From: Burkholderiaceae bacterium
Lineage (GTDB): Bacteria; Pseudomonadota; Gammaproteobacteria; Burkholderiales; Burkholderiaceae_C
Assembly: GCA_919902775.1 (NCBI GenBank)
Contig: CAKKRJ010000004.1
Span: forward strand, 299,593 to 363,592
Length of the DNA stretch: 64,000 nt
Reading direction: 5' to 3'
The stretch's first letter is position 1; every line of letters starts with the position of its first letter. Below are positions 20,101-28,888 of this stretch, piece by piece. A program made the translations under genes and the position numbers. A model generated the notes under the pieces. That model was not told where the DNA came from and did no database searches. It was given only the letters and a program-made list of their open reading frames with translations.

Positions 20101-23100
20101 AGGTTTTGCCATCAATCAAAGAGACACCCAATCGGCGCGCAGTGGGGTCAATGCTCACGGTGGTGAAGTTACCAATGTTGGCAGCTGCCAAGGTCAGGTC
20201 ATGCCCCCCATAGACGAAACCATAGTTGGCCAGCGTGTTGCCCGTTGCAGTCACACTCAAGTCCCCTGTGGCAATGACAGCACCATCTGGCTTGATGGTG
20301 AGGTTGTTGCCAAAATTGGCAACCAGGTCTTGCTTGGAGTACAGCAAACCTTCCAGGTTCAGTGCATTGGTCACGCCCAGATTGAACGTACCGACGTTGG
20401 ACAATGCACCTGAAATTTCTTCACCCTTGGGCAAGATCAGTGTGTCGAATGCCAGAGTCAAGTTCTTGTTGCCCTGGAAGACGCCTTCATTGCTCAAGGT
20501 GGCGCCACGCTGTGCAGGCGTCGCGATGCCCGCTGCGTTGACCAACAAATCGCCCCCCGCAAAAACTGTACCGGTGGCGGTGTTGGTCAGCGTTCCGACT
20601 GTCCAGTCTGAAGCCGTTGTGCTGTCAGCCAGCGAAGCAGTCAAAGTGCCAGAGTTGGTCAACGTTGAGAGATTGGCATCCAATGCCACATTGCTGGAGA
20701 CCGCGCCTTTGTTGGTAAAAACCGCACCTATCGAGCCACTGAACGGTGCAATGGACCAGACATCCGAGGCAGCAATCTGGCCACCCAACGCGTTGTTGAT
20801 GGTATTGACTTGCCAGACCACAGAGCCGTTGGTTGTGTCGTTTTTGGCTGCGACCCAATCACCGTAGTTGGTGAAAGTGGGCACCTTCAGCACGGAGCTG
20901 TTGGCCGAGGTGACCACACCCGTCGCCATGTTGCTGACTTGACCGGTGGCATCCACAGTCGCGGCATCCAAAGATGCCACGGTGCCACTGTTGGTCAAGG
21001 AGCCAATGCGCATGTCCATCAGGCTCAGTGCTTTGAGCACCGTGCCTTCACCGATGTCAATGTTCGGACGACGGTTGGGACTCACGCTTCCAAAACGGAA
21101 AATATCGGCTTCCCACTTCGTACCTTTGAACTGCATTTCTCCGCTGATGTTGAAATTCAACTCACCACCGGCAAAGCGTGTGTTGTTGAATTGTGCGGGG
21201 TTGCTTGTGGATTGGTCCACAAATGTGACGCCGCCGAATGTCAGGTCATTGAAGCTGTAAATCTGACCGCCATTGAAAACGACCGAGCCTTGGGATGCGA
21301 TGGACATGTCGCCACCCGAGGTGATCGCACCATCGATCAGTTGAATGTCGGCAGCTGCGACGTTCTTGCTGTTACCAGCAGAAGTCGTGGCCAATGCCAC
21401 GTCACCACTGGCGGACAAGCGACCATTCACACCAATCACGCCATCGGCGTTGACTGACAAATGGCCACTGTTTGCAGCCATTTCACCGAACACGCGAATG
21501 GCGGCGTTTGACCCATCGGATTGGCTGTCGATCTTGATGGAATCGGCAAAAACGCCACCCACTGACGTGACGTTCAGTGCGCTGTCGCGCGTGGCCGCTG
21601 TTGTGGAAGTGCGCGCGTATTCCGCACCTGCGGTTGTCGTGCGCGAGAACGCGCCTGCACCCAGGCCCATGTACAGACCCTTCGCGTTCAGGCTGCCCGC
21701 CACCACGGCTTCAGGAGCGATGATCGATGTCCACGTGGGGGTGGTCGCATCCAGACCCGCGCCCAACAGCGAGAAGCTGCCTGTAGCGGCGTTGCTGGTG
21801 TTCAGCGAGGTGATGACACCATTGCTCAGGCCCACGTCACCGACCACAAAGTCCAGGCGGTTCACGTTGATCACGCCACAGCTGTCACAGACGATGCCGT
21901 AGGGGTTGACGATCAACAGGTCGGCCCGGTTACCCGCGACCTCCATGAAGCCATTGAGTTTAGAGGCGCTGGTGCTGAACACCTGGTTCAAGACGACGGA
22001 TGCAGGCTTGACCAGCGTGGGGTTGGCCACGATTTCGGCAGAGAGCTGAGTGACTGCGGTCACGCTCTGACTGAAAGGCATGTTGTTGAAAATCAGGCCG
22101 TTCGAATTGACGTTGAACAGGCTGTAGGTGTTATTGGACAAGCCCGATGCATTGGGTTCGGCAATGTTGACCACCCACGTGGCGTTGTTGGACGCCTGCT
22201 GCACCGTGGTCGCGGTGTTGCCATTGGCGACCACAGGCGCGTTATCGTCCAGGGGCACGGAGCCTGTACCACCAGCAGGAGGTGTTGCAGGTGTTGTATT
22301 GGTGGTGACCACTCTGTTCGGCGCTACATCCACCGCTGTGATGGTGCCTGTTGCGCTGCCTGTCACGGTGCCACCAATGTTCAGGTTGGCGCCCGAGCCA
22401 TACTGAATGGCATTGCCTTTGAGTGTGGGGGTGTAGTTGGCACGCCCCATCGACAATTTGTCGTCAGTGGCATAACTTTCGACGCCAGCTTGGTTGACAT
22501 AATCGTACTGAGAACGCGCACCCATCAATTCTGTGCGCGTGCTGCCCGCGTTGGTCGACCCGTTCCAGATGCCCGCGAGTTGCGAGCGAACAGCTGTGCC
22601 AGACAAGTTCAAGGTGGTCGCAGCCTCGATATCGGCTTCGTTGATGGTGTTGGCCGCTTGGATGGTGACCGCGCCACCTGTTGAGCGAATCAGACCCAGT
22701 TGGCTTTCATCGACGCTGAGTTTGTCCTCAAAGGTCGATGCAGAAGCAGACGATGTGCCGTCATAGGCTCTGCCCAAATCACGGTCTGACGTGCTGCCTG
22801 TCTGCAGTTTGGCTTGGTTGTAGGCCAAACCCTCCACGGTCACTGTCAGTGCACCCGCCGACTGCAGCGTACCGGTGTTGGTCAAGGCCGATCCTGTGGC
22901 ACCGTTGCCCACGGTCAGTGCGCCTGCGGTTTGGATCAAACCACTGTTGTTGAGCAGCCCCGATACCAGCAAGCTGGTGTTGTTGCTGCTGCCTTGTCCG
23001 ACCAAGCTGCCCGCCGCACCCACCGTCATGCTGTTGGCTGCGGTGACGTTGATGCCACCGGACTTCGCCAGCACATCGCCATTCAGGCTCAAGGCACCGC

Positions 23101-25090
23101 CCGACATGCTGAATGCGCCATTGGACACCAAGGCGCTTTGTGCATCCACGGTGATGACGGAAGTGTTCGAACCGTTACCCAGGTTGACTGTGCCCGTGAC
23201 AGACGCGTCACTGAACACGTTGATGACGGCACCTTCGACCAGCAAATTGCCGCCCACAGACAGCAAGGTGTCTGCACCGCTAGCGCCCAAATTGACCGTG
23301 CTGTTGCTGGAACCTACGCGCAAGTTGCCACGCACAGACAAAGGCGCTTGGCTCGACACCGTGGCACCCAGAAGAGACAGGTTGCCACTGGTCGCGACTT
23401 GAGCACCCGCTTGAACTTGATTGCTTGTGCCCGCTTGGACAGACACGTTCTGAGCCGCCACTTTTGAAGTACCGTCCAAAGTGACACTGCCCGCGCTGGA
23501 AGTCACAGACGATGTGCCTGAGCCGAGATTCAATTCACCCGAGATGGCGATGTTGCCGCTGGTGGCGATGTTGACCACATCGGTGGCGGATGTGATTTCG
23601 TTGGAAGACCCAATCAGACCTGTGGTTCCCAATGTCAAACTGGCCGCATCAATGTCGACGGTTTTACCCACCAAATTGGACGCAGAGACCGTGGTCGCAC
23701 CCGTGGTGTTCACACGCAGTTGTCCACCAGCATTGACCACGCTGGCACGTCCCGTGGCGGCGTTGTCTGCCAGGGTGGTGGCATCCAGGGTGATATTGCC
23801 GTTGGCGTTGGCGGGGTCAGTGCCCGACGCCGCGCTCACAGTGGCTTTGTCCAGCACCAAGTCACCGCCGGCGGTGACAGCAATCGTACCGCCGACCGTC
23901 ACAGGGACGCTGTTCACCACAACGGGACGGGTGATCGCAGACAAGGTGGCATTGGCCAATGTCACATCCCCTGTGGCTGCAGTGGATTGCAAGGTGACAC
24001 GATTGGCTTGCAACTGGGTGGGCGCGCTGGCACTGGCATTGCCCACCACCAAATCGCCATTGGCTTGGATGGTGATGGCGTCGCCCAAGGCGGCCATATT
24101 GCCCACCGTCCTCACGCCTGCGCCGGCTTCTGTGGCGATCAAACTGATGGTGTTGGCGTACATCCCCCCCAAGACCGTTGAATCGATGGCCCAGGAAGGC
24201 GCAGCGCTGGTCAAGGCACCGGTTGTGTTGGTGGTGATGGTGCCAATCGTGGTGCTGGTGTCCAAAATGGCTTGACCGTTGTGAGCCACCACGCGGAGCT
24301 TGTCAGCTTCGATTTTTCCAGCGATGCTGACTTGTCGGCTGATCAAGGCCAAGCCTGCAGCAGTCAAGGTGGTGGCCTGGGTTGCAGACCCTGAAACCGT
24401 GTTGTCGCTGACCGTTAGCGAATGATCAGTCAGTTGAAAATTAACGTTGGACCCTGTGATGCTGTTGACTGAACCTGTAGCCAGCACCACATCACTTGCA
24501 TTGATGAAGCTGGCACCGTTGACTGTGATGCCATAAGGGTTGGCAATGATCAAATTTGCTTTATGACCAGCGATCTCCACCACACCCGCCAAGGAGGAGG
24601 CTGTACCGCCTGTGATCAACACTTCGTTCAGGATGACCGAAGCACCCGTTGTAGCGCTCCCGAAATTGACGTTCGCAGGAATAGCCACCTGCGTGTTCGC
24701 AGAGCTCCAACTTTGCACCACACGCGTTGCACCTGTTGTGCTTTGGTTGGCAGTGGTTGCCAAATTGGAAGTCGCGTTGTTGATGATCGCAGCGGTGTTG
24801 CTGTTGACGTTGAACTTGGTGTATTGGTTGTGCGAGATGCCGTTGGCGTCAGGTGCTTTGATGTCCACCCAGCTGCGGCCGTTTGAAGTTTGAACTGCGG
24901 GTATTGCCGCCCCCGTCGTCGCCGGAACTATCAGGTTAGGGTCCGCAGCATGCGCTGCATTCAACAGCAACAAAGCGGTCATCGTCAGCATCGAGGCGCC
25001 CTTGCCCTTGACTGCACCACGGGCGATTTCGCTGGCGACAATCAAACGACCGTCAATTTTGCTGCGAACAATTCGATAAACTTTATTCAT
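14132..25090 (-). CDS. Giant TpsA (filamentous haemagglutinin-like) adhesin with two TPS domains
   Basis: A 3652-residue two-partner-secretion exoprotein. Residues 1-25 are an extended signal peptide region (MNKVYRIV...SEIARG), with cleavage near 48. A TPS/haemagglutination domain follows, with its N-P-Y-G-I-T-V-N-G motif at residue 184. A second TPS domain lies around residues 950-1110, with N-P-Y-G-I-V at 1062 and a C-D-S-C pair. Most of the rest is haemagglutinin-type repeat (GGxLNIxSGGN, LEGTxIxAxGD, AAGGDV). Ala/Ser-rich blocks interrupt it near residues 2378-2428, 2508-2564, 2644-2697, 2784-2827 and 2904-2944. Residues about 3414-3524 are a Lys/Glu/Asp/Ala low-complexity tail, and the last 60 or so look like a putative Ig (He_PIG) domain (P-D-W-V-x-F-D-x-x-T-G-x-I-S-G). 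No VENN motif, toxin tip or immunity gene was found, so adhesion is more likely than contact-dependent inhibition. It starts 11 bases after its transporter gene. Confidence 0.9.
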   Translation of the reverse strand: MNKVYRIVRSKIDGRLIVASEIARGAVKGKGASMLTMTALLLLNAAHAADPNLIVPATTGAAIPAVQTSNGRSWVDIKAPDANGISHNQYTKFNVNSNTAAIINNATSNLATTANQSTTGATRVVQSWSSANTQVAIPANVNFGSATTGASVILNEVLITGGTASSLAGVVEIAGHKANLIIANPYGITVNGASFINASDVVLATGSVNSITGSNVNFQLTDHSLTVSDNTVSGSATQATTLTAAGLALISRQVSIAGKIEADKLRVVAHNGQAILDTSTTIGTITTNTTGALTSAAPSWAIDSTVLGGMYANTISLIATEAGAGVRTVGNMAALGDAITIQANGDLVVGNASASAPTQLQANRVTLQSTAATGDVTLANATLSAITRPVVVNSVPVTVGGTIAVTAGGDLVLDKATVSAASGTDPANANGNITLDATTLADNAATGRASVVNAGGQLRVNTTGATTVSASNLVGKTVDIDAASLTLGTTGLIGSSNEITSATDVVNIATSGNIAISGELNLGSGTSSVTSSAGSVTLDGTSKVAAQNVSVQAGTSNQVQAGAQVATSGNLSLLGATVSSQAPLSVRGNLRVGSSNSTVNLGASGADTLLSVGGNLLVEGAVINVFSDASVTGTVNLGNGSNTSVITVDAQSALVSNGAFSMSGGALSLNGDVLAKSGGINVTAANSMTVGAAGSLVGQGSSNNTSLLVSGLLNNSGLIQTAGALTVGNGATGSALTNTGTLQSAGALTVTVEGLAYNQAKLQTGSTSDRDLGRAYDGTSSASASTFEDKLSVDESQLGLIRSTGGAVTIQAANTINEADIEAATTLNLSGTAVRSQLAGIWNGSTNAGSTRTELMGARSQYDYVNQAGVESYATDDKLSMGRANYTPTLKGNAIQYGSGANLNIGGTVTGSATGTITAVDVAPNRVVTTNTTPATPPAGGTGSVPLDDNAPVVANGNTATTVQQASNNATWVVNIAEPNASGLSNNTYSLFNVNSNGLIFNNMPFSQSVTAVTQLSAEIVANPTLVKPASVVLNQVFSTSASKLNGFMEVAGNRADLLIVNPYGIVCDSCGVINVNRLDFVVGDVGLSNGVITSLNTSNAATGSFSLLGAGLDATTPTWTSIIAPEAVVAGSLNAKGLYMGLGAGAFSRTTTAGAEYARTSTTAATRDSALNVTSVGGVFADSIKIDSQSDGSNAAIRVFGEMAANSGHLSVNADGVIGVNGRLSASGDVALATTSAGNSKNVAAADIQLIDGAITSGGDMSIASQGSVVFNGGQIYSFNDLTFGGVTFVDQSTSNPAQFNNTRFAGGELNFNISGEMQFKGTKWEADIFRFGSVSPNRRPNIDIGEGTVLKALSLMDMRIGSLTNSGTVASLDAATVDATGQVSNMATGVVTSANSSVLKVPTFTNYGDWVAAKNDTTNGSVVWQVNTINNALGGQIAASDVWSIAPFSGSIGAVFTNKGAVSSNVALDANLSTLTNSGTLTASLADSTTASDWTVGTLTNTATGTVFAGGDLLVNAAGIATPAQRGATLSNEGVFQGNKNLTLAFDTLILPKGEEISGALSNVGTFNLGVTNALNLEGLLYSKQDLVANFGNNLTIKPDGAVIATGDLSVTATGNTLANYGFVYGGHDLTLAAANIGNFTTVSIDPTARRLGVSLIDGKTYYEGVQTLLSYGEMRAGNHLQATAATAFVNSSEIRAGAAGVDITAPLISNQVQRKSAFDTTHPLASTVDKKLNFYQSEDSVSCYSYPNDCAQITRTSTWNEFDYYRDGLPSKSPMMLSEGGFRFSGTNAVVQNYGGLIQSTGSAVSSIASASLTNDALARDQENWQWVQTGRVDYIAFGPLKSGDTRWQGAEPTHALTTIVVDAGKAQISSAGTLSITGGTVTNVGSFTASAAQTAQSGSSAITPVGFNLSITLPSSPNGFFVTNRDPSAKFLVEMNPKLQTGVSTLGSDYMLQSLNVNTDTTTRRLGDAGYEAYLVEQQLLEATGSSVLSGYNNIAEVMKGFMDNAVASASTLGLVYGQPLTAEQLNALDEPIVWMVEIVVEGQKVLAPQVYLPKKIQEEIAQDKAVISAKDLDMNVASLDNLGGKIEAKDNLKITSQGDINNISGQIKGNNVAVESVKGNINNETFSQYGGNEVSGQTTIGKTAGITATNDLTLKAAGDIKNIGAQMSAGNNADLQAGGSITFDTVQNVSRTFEATSSSNGLATTSTVKKVETVNQVKSGLTVGGNLQAKAANDITLAGTDANIAGNADMKAGGNLNIIARENTVTTESNSSTGGFGVGGGVFGTSTTETKAFSSRNVGSTLNIGGNANLEAEKTLTVQGSTLNVGGDTAIAATDVQVLAGKDVDSSTTKTTTTSFLQVEDVGGGQSSSSFSGTESQSASSSEAGAQASAADGEASAGASATGSASAGVSAAAGAAYTNSAGVTLAKTTTKKEASLSQRSVGSALNLGGNVSITAKNTVTLQGSELNAAGNLDLTAKNVELLAAQNIEARSSSEVTARVGLYASTENEASASASASAEASGTAKTSASASKSGQSLNAEASVEGSAEAKAGAQASASSKNTVDVLRVDTKESESLKVTNSGSAIRSGGNMKINVAETLRTVGSTIEAEGDVALKAKNMSFEAAQDIDYSKESVGLTRAGLYADAGAGAEASAEAKAGANANASAGNSGLGANAEANAKAEASAEAKAEAKSKAGIGIQVKDTRSTTETGSTTAVTSAIISRSGSVSRTAEDLIRDVGTTIEAATDFNQSANRIESLAAENSQFTKTTSSDATARIGFYAAAGASAEAKASASAEAGASAGTGSPKGEAKAEASASAQADTEAVVGLETSVDVTVKTTQSRSTQAVTSNIRVGGNMNSQSRQATVLQGTNIDAKGDVNLSASELQVLAARNTEESSSTENTASMKASMKVGVGAKAEAAASASSEDGASANAEAGAGVRVGAEMEVAYSGKFEDAKSTTAVTSNIAGGRININTTGKTTLEGTNLTAGDGGINIAAESLDFKAAKDTYESNSLSIDVAAKLKLEATALAGANIDAKASLSTDVATASSSGTNAVVGSMNSGGGLNITTRGDTRLEGTQINAAGDTNVAAGGNVSIEAARNTAQSDSLSVNVSAGFDKDKSAANLKAGVNIASEKSSEAVVSNINSGGSLNISSGGNMSLEGTNIEAARDAQLAAGGDVTFKEARNESTSSSLSVSVDIGKETEKKENQLDSKQTKSETAKQTAGLGLGVENASSSQAVTGSIKAGNNLTVAAGRNATFVGTDLAAGNSAQVAAGGDVNFKAAESSSAGISVGLEAKASSSQEEKRRLSDEDNKGDVETKKTKEAEGSVSLGVNVANEQKGSNISAGAGGIQVSSGGNVNLQGTQMQTDGTADVTAAGKVTQTAAVSSSVGFGISLSGSMKSEETTGSVPDAADEKKAEEDKKAEEAKKAEEAKKAEEAKKADGKDDNKADGKDDKKEAAADDKKADTKADQKVDPKVDTKDEAKADGDKKEAADDKKEAADDKKEAAAGDKKEDEPEVEKENAGKLGSLTLTASVDASKTSINAAGGSTVRSGIVPSGPIPGVAMTLRGSVQADGSLKALVPIPGNMPAGMKPVAALPNGAPLPDWVQFDATTGAISGIPPADFSGPVAFVVDVPQANGTVRKVGVQF

Positions 25091-25101
25091 TTTTCTATAC
25101 C

Positions 25102-26808
25102 TCAGAAATCGAGACTCAGGACGGCGGATGTGTGCTTATCACCTTTGCCATCGACCCCCTTGACGGAGACAGGAATGGCGTGAGTCAAAGACAGACTCCA
25201 AGGGCCACCTGCGCTGAAACTGGCACCCAACACCAAGGCCTCCATGCGGCTTTCGCTCACAAGGGCCCGGTTGGAGCGAACGCGACCAAAGTCGTAGCCC
25301 ACTGAATATTCAGCCTTGATGGCTGTGCTATTGAATGCGTGTTTGGCATCCAAGCTCAATGTGTTTTGCCAATAGAAACCACGGTCACCCGTGATCGACA
25401 CACTGTGCGAACCACGAACCGAAGAGGCACCGCCGACAATCAGCTGCTGAGAGCCGTACAAAGGCACTTCGGCATATTGGCCGACAAACTTGCTCTTCCA
25501 ACGCCAAGATTGCTGGCTCAAGGTGAAGGGCTGCGACCAGTCCAGACTGAGCTTGTAGCGCAGGTATTCGGATTGCGGGTTCTCGAGTGGCGTATTGACG
25601 CCCACTGGCAAGTTGTCCACTTCAGACAGACCCACCGAAATTTCGGGCGTCAGAATGAGCACATTGCGATCGAAACCCAATACGCTTTCGCTTGACAACA
25701 CCAAGGCATCGAGTGTTCTGCTGTTCACGTTGATGCGGGTGTTCGCTATGTAGGACTCCACCGAATCGCGCTTGAGTTTGAGGCCCACGGTGTGCTTGGA
25801 ACTTTGATCGCGGTGAATCACCCGATTGGCCGAAACCATCCAACTTTCGTTGGCACCTTCGCTGGTCAGCTGCGCTCCGCTGGAGGGGAACATCAACAAA
25901 GTATCAAAACCACCTTTGTTGTAAGCAAAGCCGTAGGTGTTGTAACCATGAGGCACCTTGATATCCAGGCTGAAGCTGTCCGAACTTTTTTCTTTGGGGC
26001 CGATGCTTTGCCGCGCATTGACCGCCCACACATCGTTCAAGGACAACAAGTCACCCGCCTGAAGGGCCAAGGATGCGCCATGCACGCCTGTGGCTTCTGT
26101 TCCGGTGTTGTCCAAAGAGACGCGCCCTTTCACACCGGGTTTACCGGTGTTGTTGAAGATCACCTGGCTGGTTTGTTCTTGGGTGCCTGGCAACACTGCC
26201 ATCACCACATTGTTGCCGGGCACCGCGTTCATTTGGTCAACGGCTTGCTCCAGGTCACGGATGTTGAGCCCCAAATCGGGGTCCTTGACAAAGACCGTGC
26301 CCACATTCAAAGGCTTTTCGGCCTTGACCACCACATCGGCCACTTGGCCTTCAGAGATCACCACATCGAGCACACCCGCCTTGAGGTTTTGGTTGGGCAA
26401 GTAAGCACGAGACGTGATGAAACCCCGCGTCAAGTAAAAATTGGTGGCCGAGGCCAACACTTGTGAGGCCAGTTCTGGGGTAATGCAATAGCCCAGGAAG
26501 GGGGCTTCAAAAACTTCCAATTCCCATTCATCGATCAGCTTGCTGCCTTTGAATTGGATGCGCTTGAGCTCTGGGCAGCTACCGTCTGCTTTGCGCAACT
26601 TGCTGGGAGTTGCACCTTGAACATTCAAGTTACTGCCACTTGGCGCTTTTTGCCCGTCCTGGCGCAGGCGCTCGGCCTCTTGACGTTGCTGCTCTTGGCC
26701 TGTGAGTTTTTGTGATTCGCGGGCAGCGGCATCAATCTCTTGTTGGGTGAGCGCATGGGCTCCGGTCGACAACAAAACCGCTGCGGCAAGTACGTTGATT
26801 TTTTTCAT
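25102..26808 (-). CDS. TpsB outer-membrane transporter (ShlB/FhaC/HecB family)
   Basis: A 568-residue Omp85-superfamily channel that should export the TpsA protein encoded directly downstream. The chosen ATG at 26808 gives a clean signal peptide (to AHA, about residue 19) and sits nine bases after AAGAG; an ATG at 26817 would be only one base from that site. After a Gln/Glu-rich helical segment (about 20-60, matching the plug helix region) come two POTRA domains. The second contains N-I-R-D-L-E-Q-A-V-D-Q-M-N-A-V-P, the hallmark of the ShlB family. The C-terminal half is a beta-barrel with the conserved S-S-V-R-G motif of the L6 loop near residue 460 and a terminal Phe. A C-x-x-L-K-R-I segment and a second Cys before POTRA1 fit the disulfide seen in some relatives. 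Confidence 0.92.
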   Translation of the reverse strand: MKKINVLAAAVLLSTGAHALTQQEIDAAARESQKLTGQEQQRQEAERLRQDGQKAPSGSNLNVQGATPSKLRKADGSCPELKRIQFKGSKLIDEWELEVFEAPFLGYCITPELASQVLASATNFYLTRGFITSRAYLPNQNLKAGVLDVVISEGQVADVVVKAEKPLNVGTVFVKDPDLGLNIRDLEQAVDQMNAVPGNNVVMAVLPGTQEQTSQVIFNNTGKPGVKGRVSLDNTGTEATGVHGASLALQAGDLLSLNDVWAVNARQSIGPKEKSSDSFSLDIKVPHGYNTYGFAYNKGGFDTLLMFPSSGAQLTSEGANESWMVSANRVIHRDQSSKHTVGLKLKRDSVESYIANTRINVNSRTLDALVLSSESVLGFDRNVLILTPEISVGLSEVDNLPVGVNTPLENPQSEYLRYKLSLDWSQPFTLSQQSWRWKSKFVGQYAEVPLYGSQQLIVGGASSVRGSHSVSITGDRGFYWQNTLSLDAKHAFNSTAIKAEYSVGYDFGRVRSNRALVSESRMEALVLGASFSAGGPWSLSLTHAIPVSVKGVDGKGDKHTSAVLSLDF

Positions 26809-26820
26809 GCTAGTCATCTC

Positions 26821-28842
26821 TTAAAACACCCAATTCATGGACACGTCAGTACCATATTTCTGACGACCCTGACGCAACTCTGCCGCCGCACCCCACTTGA
26901 ACATGGCCCCTTTGGCCACTTCGAGTTGCAGATGCACCTGCAAATTCACGTAATTGCTGGCCCATTTTTCTGCGGGGGTGGTGAATGCGGTGTAGTTCGA
27001 ATGGGCGGTATGGGTCTCGCCGGTGTAACGGGCATGAACCGTTTGGTCTGAGATTTGGAGATCTTTGCCCACAGCCAAGTCGAACACCGAGAGGGCCTTG
27101 ACGCCGTTGAAGCGCCCCTTGTGCGACATGCTGAGGCCCAACTCACCGCTGAAGCGTTTGATCTTTTGCTCAGACACGTGCAAGCTCAAAGCGCCCGCGC
27201 CTGTCTCTTCATATTCCGCCTGCTTGTAATAGCCACCGGTGGCTTGCACGTAAGGCGTGATGGCCGATCGACCGTTGGACAAGTCGAAACGCTGCCCTGC
27301 TTTGACCGTCAATTCGGCGTTGTTGGTTGCAAAATCAAAGTTGGCGATGCGGTCAATGGCCGTGCGACGCAGGCCTTCAATTTGGCCATCAGCGTATTTG
27401 AGCGTGCTGCTGATGAAACTGAAGCCGTCGGTTTTTTGTGCGTACACGGACCAAATGTGCTGATTTAATTTGGACGTTTCACCTTGGCGATCATCGGCTT
27501 GGCGAATAGAAGTGCCCACATTGGCATACGAAATACCGTAAGTGGCTTGATCAATGACCTTGTCCAAGCCCATCACAAAACCGTTGGCGTATGTTTTAAA
27601 GCCATCGTGACCCGCTGTGTCCTGAGAATCAGGCGTAGCGACAGGCACAGAACCACTGGAATTGGCTTGGGCCGTCACGCCCTTGAACCAGAACGAGTTG
27701 TTCGCCTCGCTGTAGCCCGACCAGTTGCCACGGCGGGCGGCAATGCGGTAATCAATGGCACCGGTGGCCAATTTGAGGGCATCGGTTGCAGAGATCAAAA
27801 ACGAGTTGTTGGCGATGGGTGCCAAACGCTTGACCTGCACCGCCAAATTGCCCGCATTGTTGCCATAGCCAAAGTCGTTGATGTCCAAACGGGTAAGGGC
27901 TGTTTGCATGTCTCCCAAGGCAACGCCATCCGCGGCGATGGTCCCCAGCTTCAGCGCTGCATCGTTAGAGGGGTGGTTGCTGGTAAAGGACTTGGTGATG
28001 TAAACATTGTTATCGCGATTGAATGTCACGACGACTTTTTGTTGACCACCGTTTGTGACCGTTGCCGCAGTGGACTTGATGACATAGGAGGTATCGTCCA
28101 AATTCGACAGGACGGCGTCATCGCCCGAAAAGTTGAACGAACTCTCAGTTGAAAGTTGGTCTCTGGTTTCTTCCAAGAATACGAAATTCGCGCCATTTCT
28201 GAATGTCGAATTCAAATCCAGGATCAATTTGAATCCAGCCTGCCCACCGCCCAACTCGATCAATTGCTGGGTCGCAATGCGCCCGGTGGTGCTTTGATTG
28301 ACGGATAAAGCACCTGTGCCGTTCATCCACAGGCCTGCAGAAGAAGCGGCGCTGTTGACTGTGGAGACAAAGACCACACCCTGAGTCTGCAAAGTGCCGG
28401 AAGTTTGATTCAGCCGACGACCACCCAAATCAAGCAGCAATGGCTTGTGGGGCGATGCGGTGGTATCGCCCGTTCTGATGGAGTTGCCCGTGCCCAGCTG
28501 CAAATCGTTGGTGATTTGCAAATCACTGCTCAGTACCCTGTACAAGTAACCATCGTGACTGCCTGTCAGGCTGCCGCTCAAATTGCTGAGAGTGGCCGTT
28601 GCAGTCGACAAGGAAGTGTTTCCAACCAAAGTGACCAATGCACGACGATCCTCAACACTGAGCCCCGTCTGGAGTGGGTCGACCACACTCGGACCCACTG
28701 GTGCGACCGTCGTCAGACCCAGCCTTTGATCGAACAAGTTGATCGCATCACCCACCACAGGTGCCACGAGTTGGGCGGAAGCATTTGTGGCCGCGACGCA
28801 GCCCATCGCGATCATCGCGTTGACTAAGATTTTCTTTTTCAT
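26821..28842 (-). CDS. Type Va autotransporter with short passenger (AT2)
   Basis: A 673-residue protein with signal peptide (about 1-23, ending NASA-Q), a passenger of only about 250 residues, a junction segment at about residues 278-348 and a C-terminal autotransporter barrel ending in ...MNWVF. The junction (A-A-L-K-L-G-T-I-A-A-D-G, L-D-I-N-D-F-G-Y-G-N-N-A, V-K-R-L-A-P-I-A-N-N-S) is closely related to residues 1089-1162 of the autotransporter at 7836-12284, so the two are paralogs. The stop codon is only a few bases from the TpsB start. That makes this gene the direct operon partner of a two-partner-secretion pair, an uncommon arrangement. The short passenger lacks the VTG-type repeats seen in AT1, and its function is unknown. 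Confidence 0.85.
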   Translation of the reverse strand: MKKKILVNAMIAMGCVAATNASAQLVAPVVGDAINLFDQRLGLTTVAPVGPSVVDPLQTGLSVEDRRALVTLVGNTSLSTATATLSNLSGSLTGSHDGYLYRVLSSDLQITNDLQLGTGNSIRTGDTTASPHKPLLLDLGGRRLNQTSGTLQTQGVVFVSTVNSAASSAGLWMNGTGALSVNQSTTGRIATQQLIELGGGQAGFKLILDLNSTFRNGANFVFLEETRDQLSTESSFNFSGDDAVLSNLDDTSYVIKSTAATVTNGGQQKVVVTFNRDNNVYITKSFTSNHPSNDAALKLGTIAADGVALGDMQTALTRLDINDFGYGNNAGNLAVQVKRLAPIANNSFLISATDALKLATGAIDYRIAARRGNWSGYSEANNSFWFKGVTAQANSSGSVPVATPDSQDTAGHDGFKTYANGFVMGLDKVIDQATYGISYANVGTSIRQADDRQGETSKLNQHIWSVYAQKTDGFSFISSTLKYADGQIEGLRRTAIDRIANFDFATNNAELTVKAGQRFDLSNGRSAITPYVQATGGYYKQAEYEETGAGALSLHVSEQKIKRFSGELGLSMSHKGRFNGVKALSVFDLAVGKDLQISDQTVHARYTGETHTAHSNYTAFTTPAEKWASNYVNLQVHLQLEVAKGAMFKWGAAAELRQGRQKYGTDVSMNWVF

Positions 28843-28888
28843 TGTTTGACTTCAATAAATGATGGAGATGTATGAATTGAGCACACCA

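Noticed and set aside
14132..25090. TpsA as a contact-dependent growth inhibition (CdiA) protein
   Set aside because: No VENN or similar pretoxin motif, no toxin-like C-terminus and no small immunity gene downstream; the C-terminus is a charged tail plus Ig-like domain and a terminator follows.
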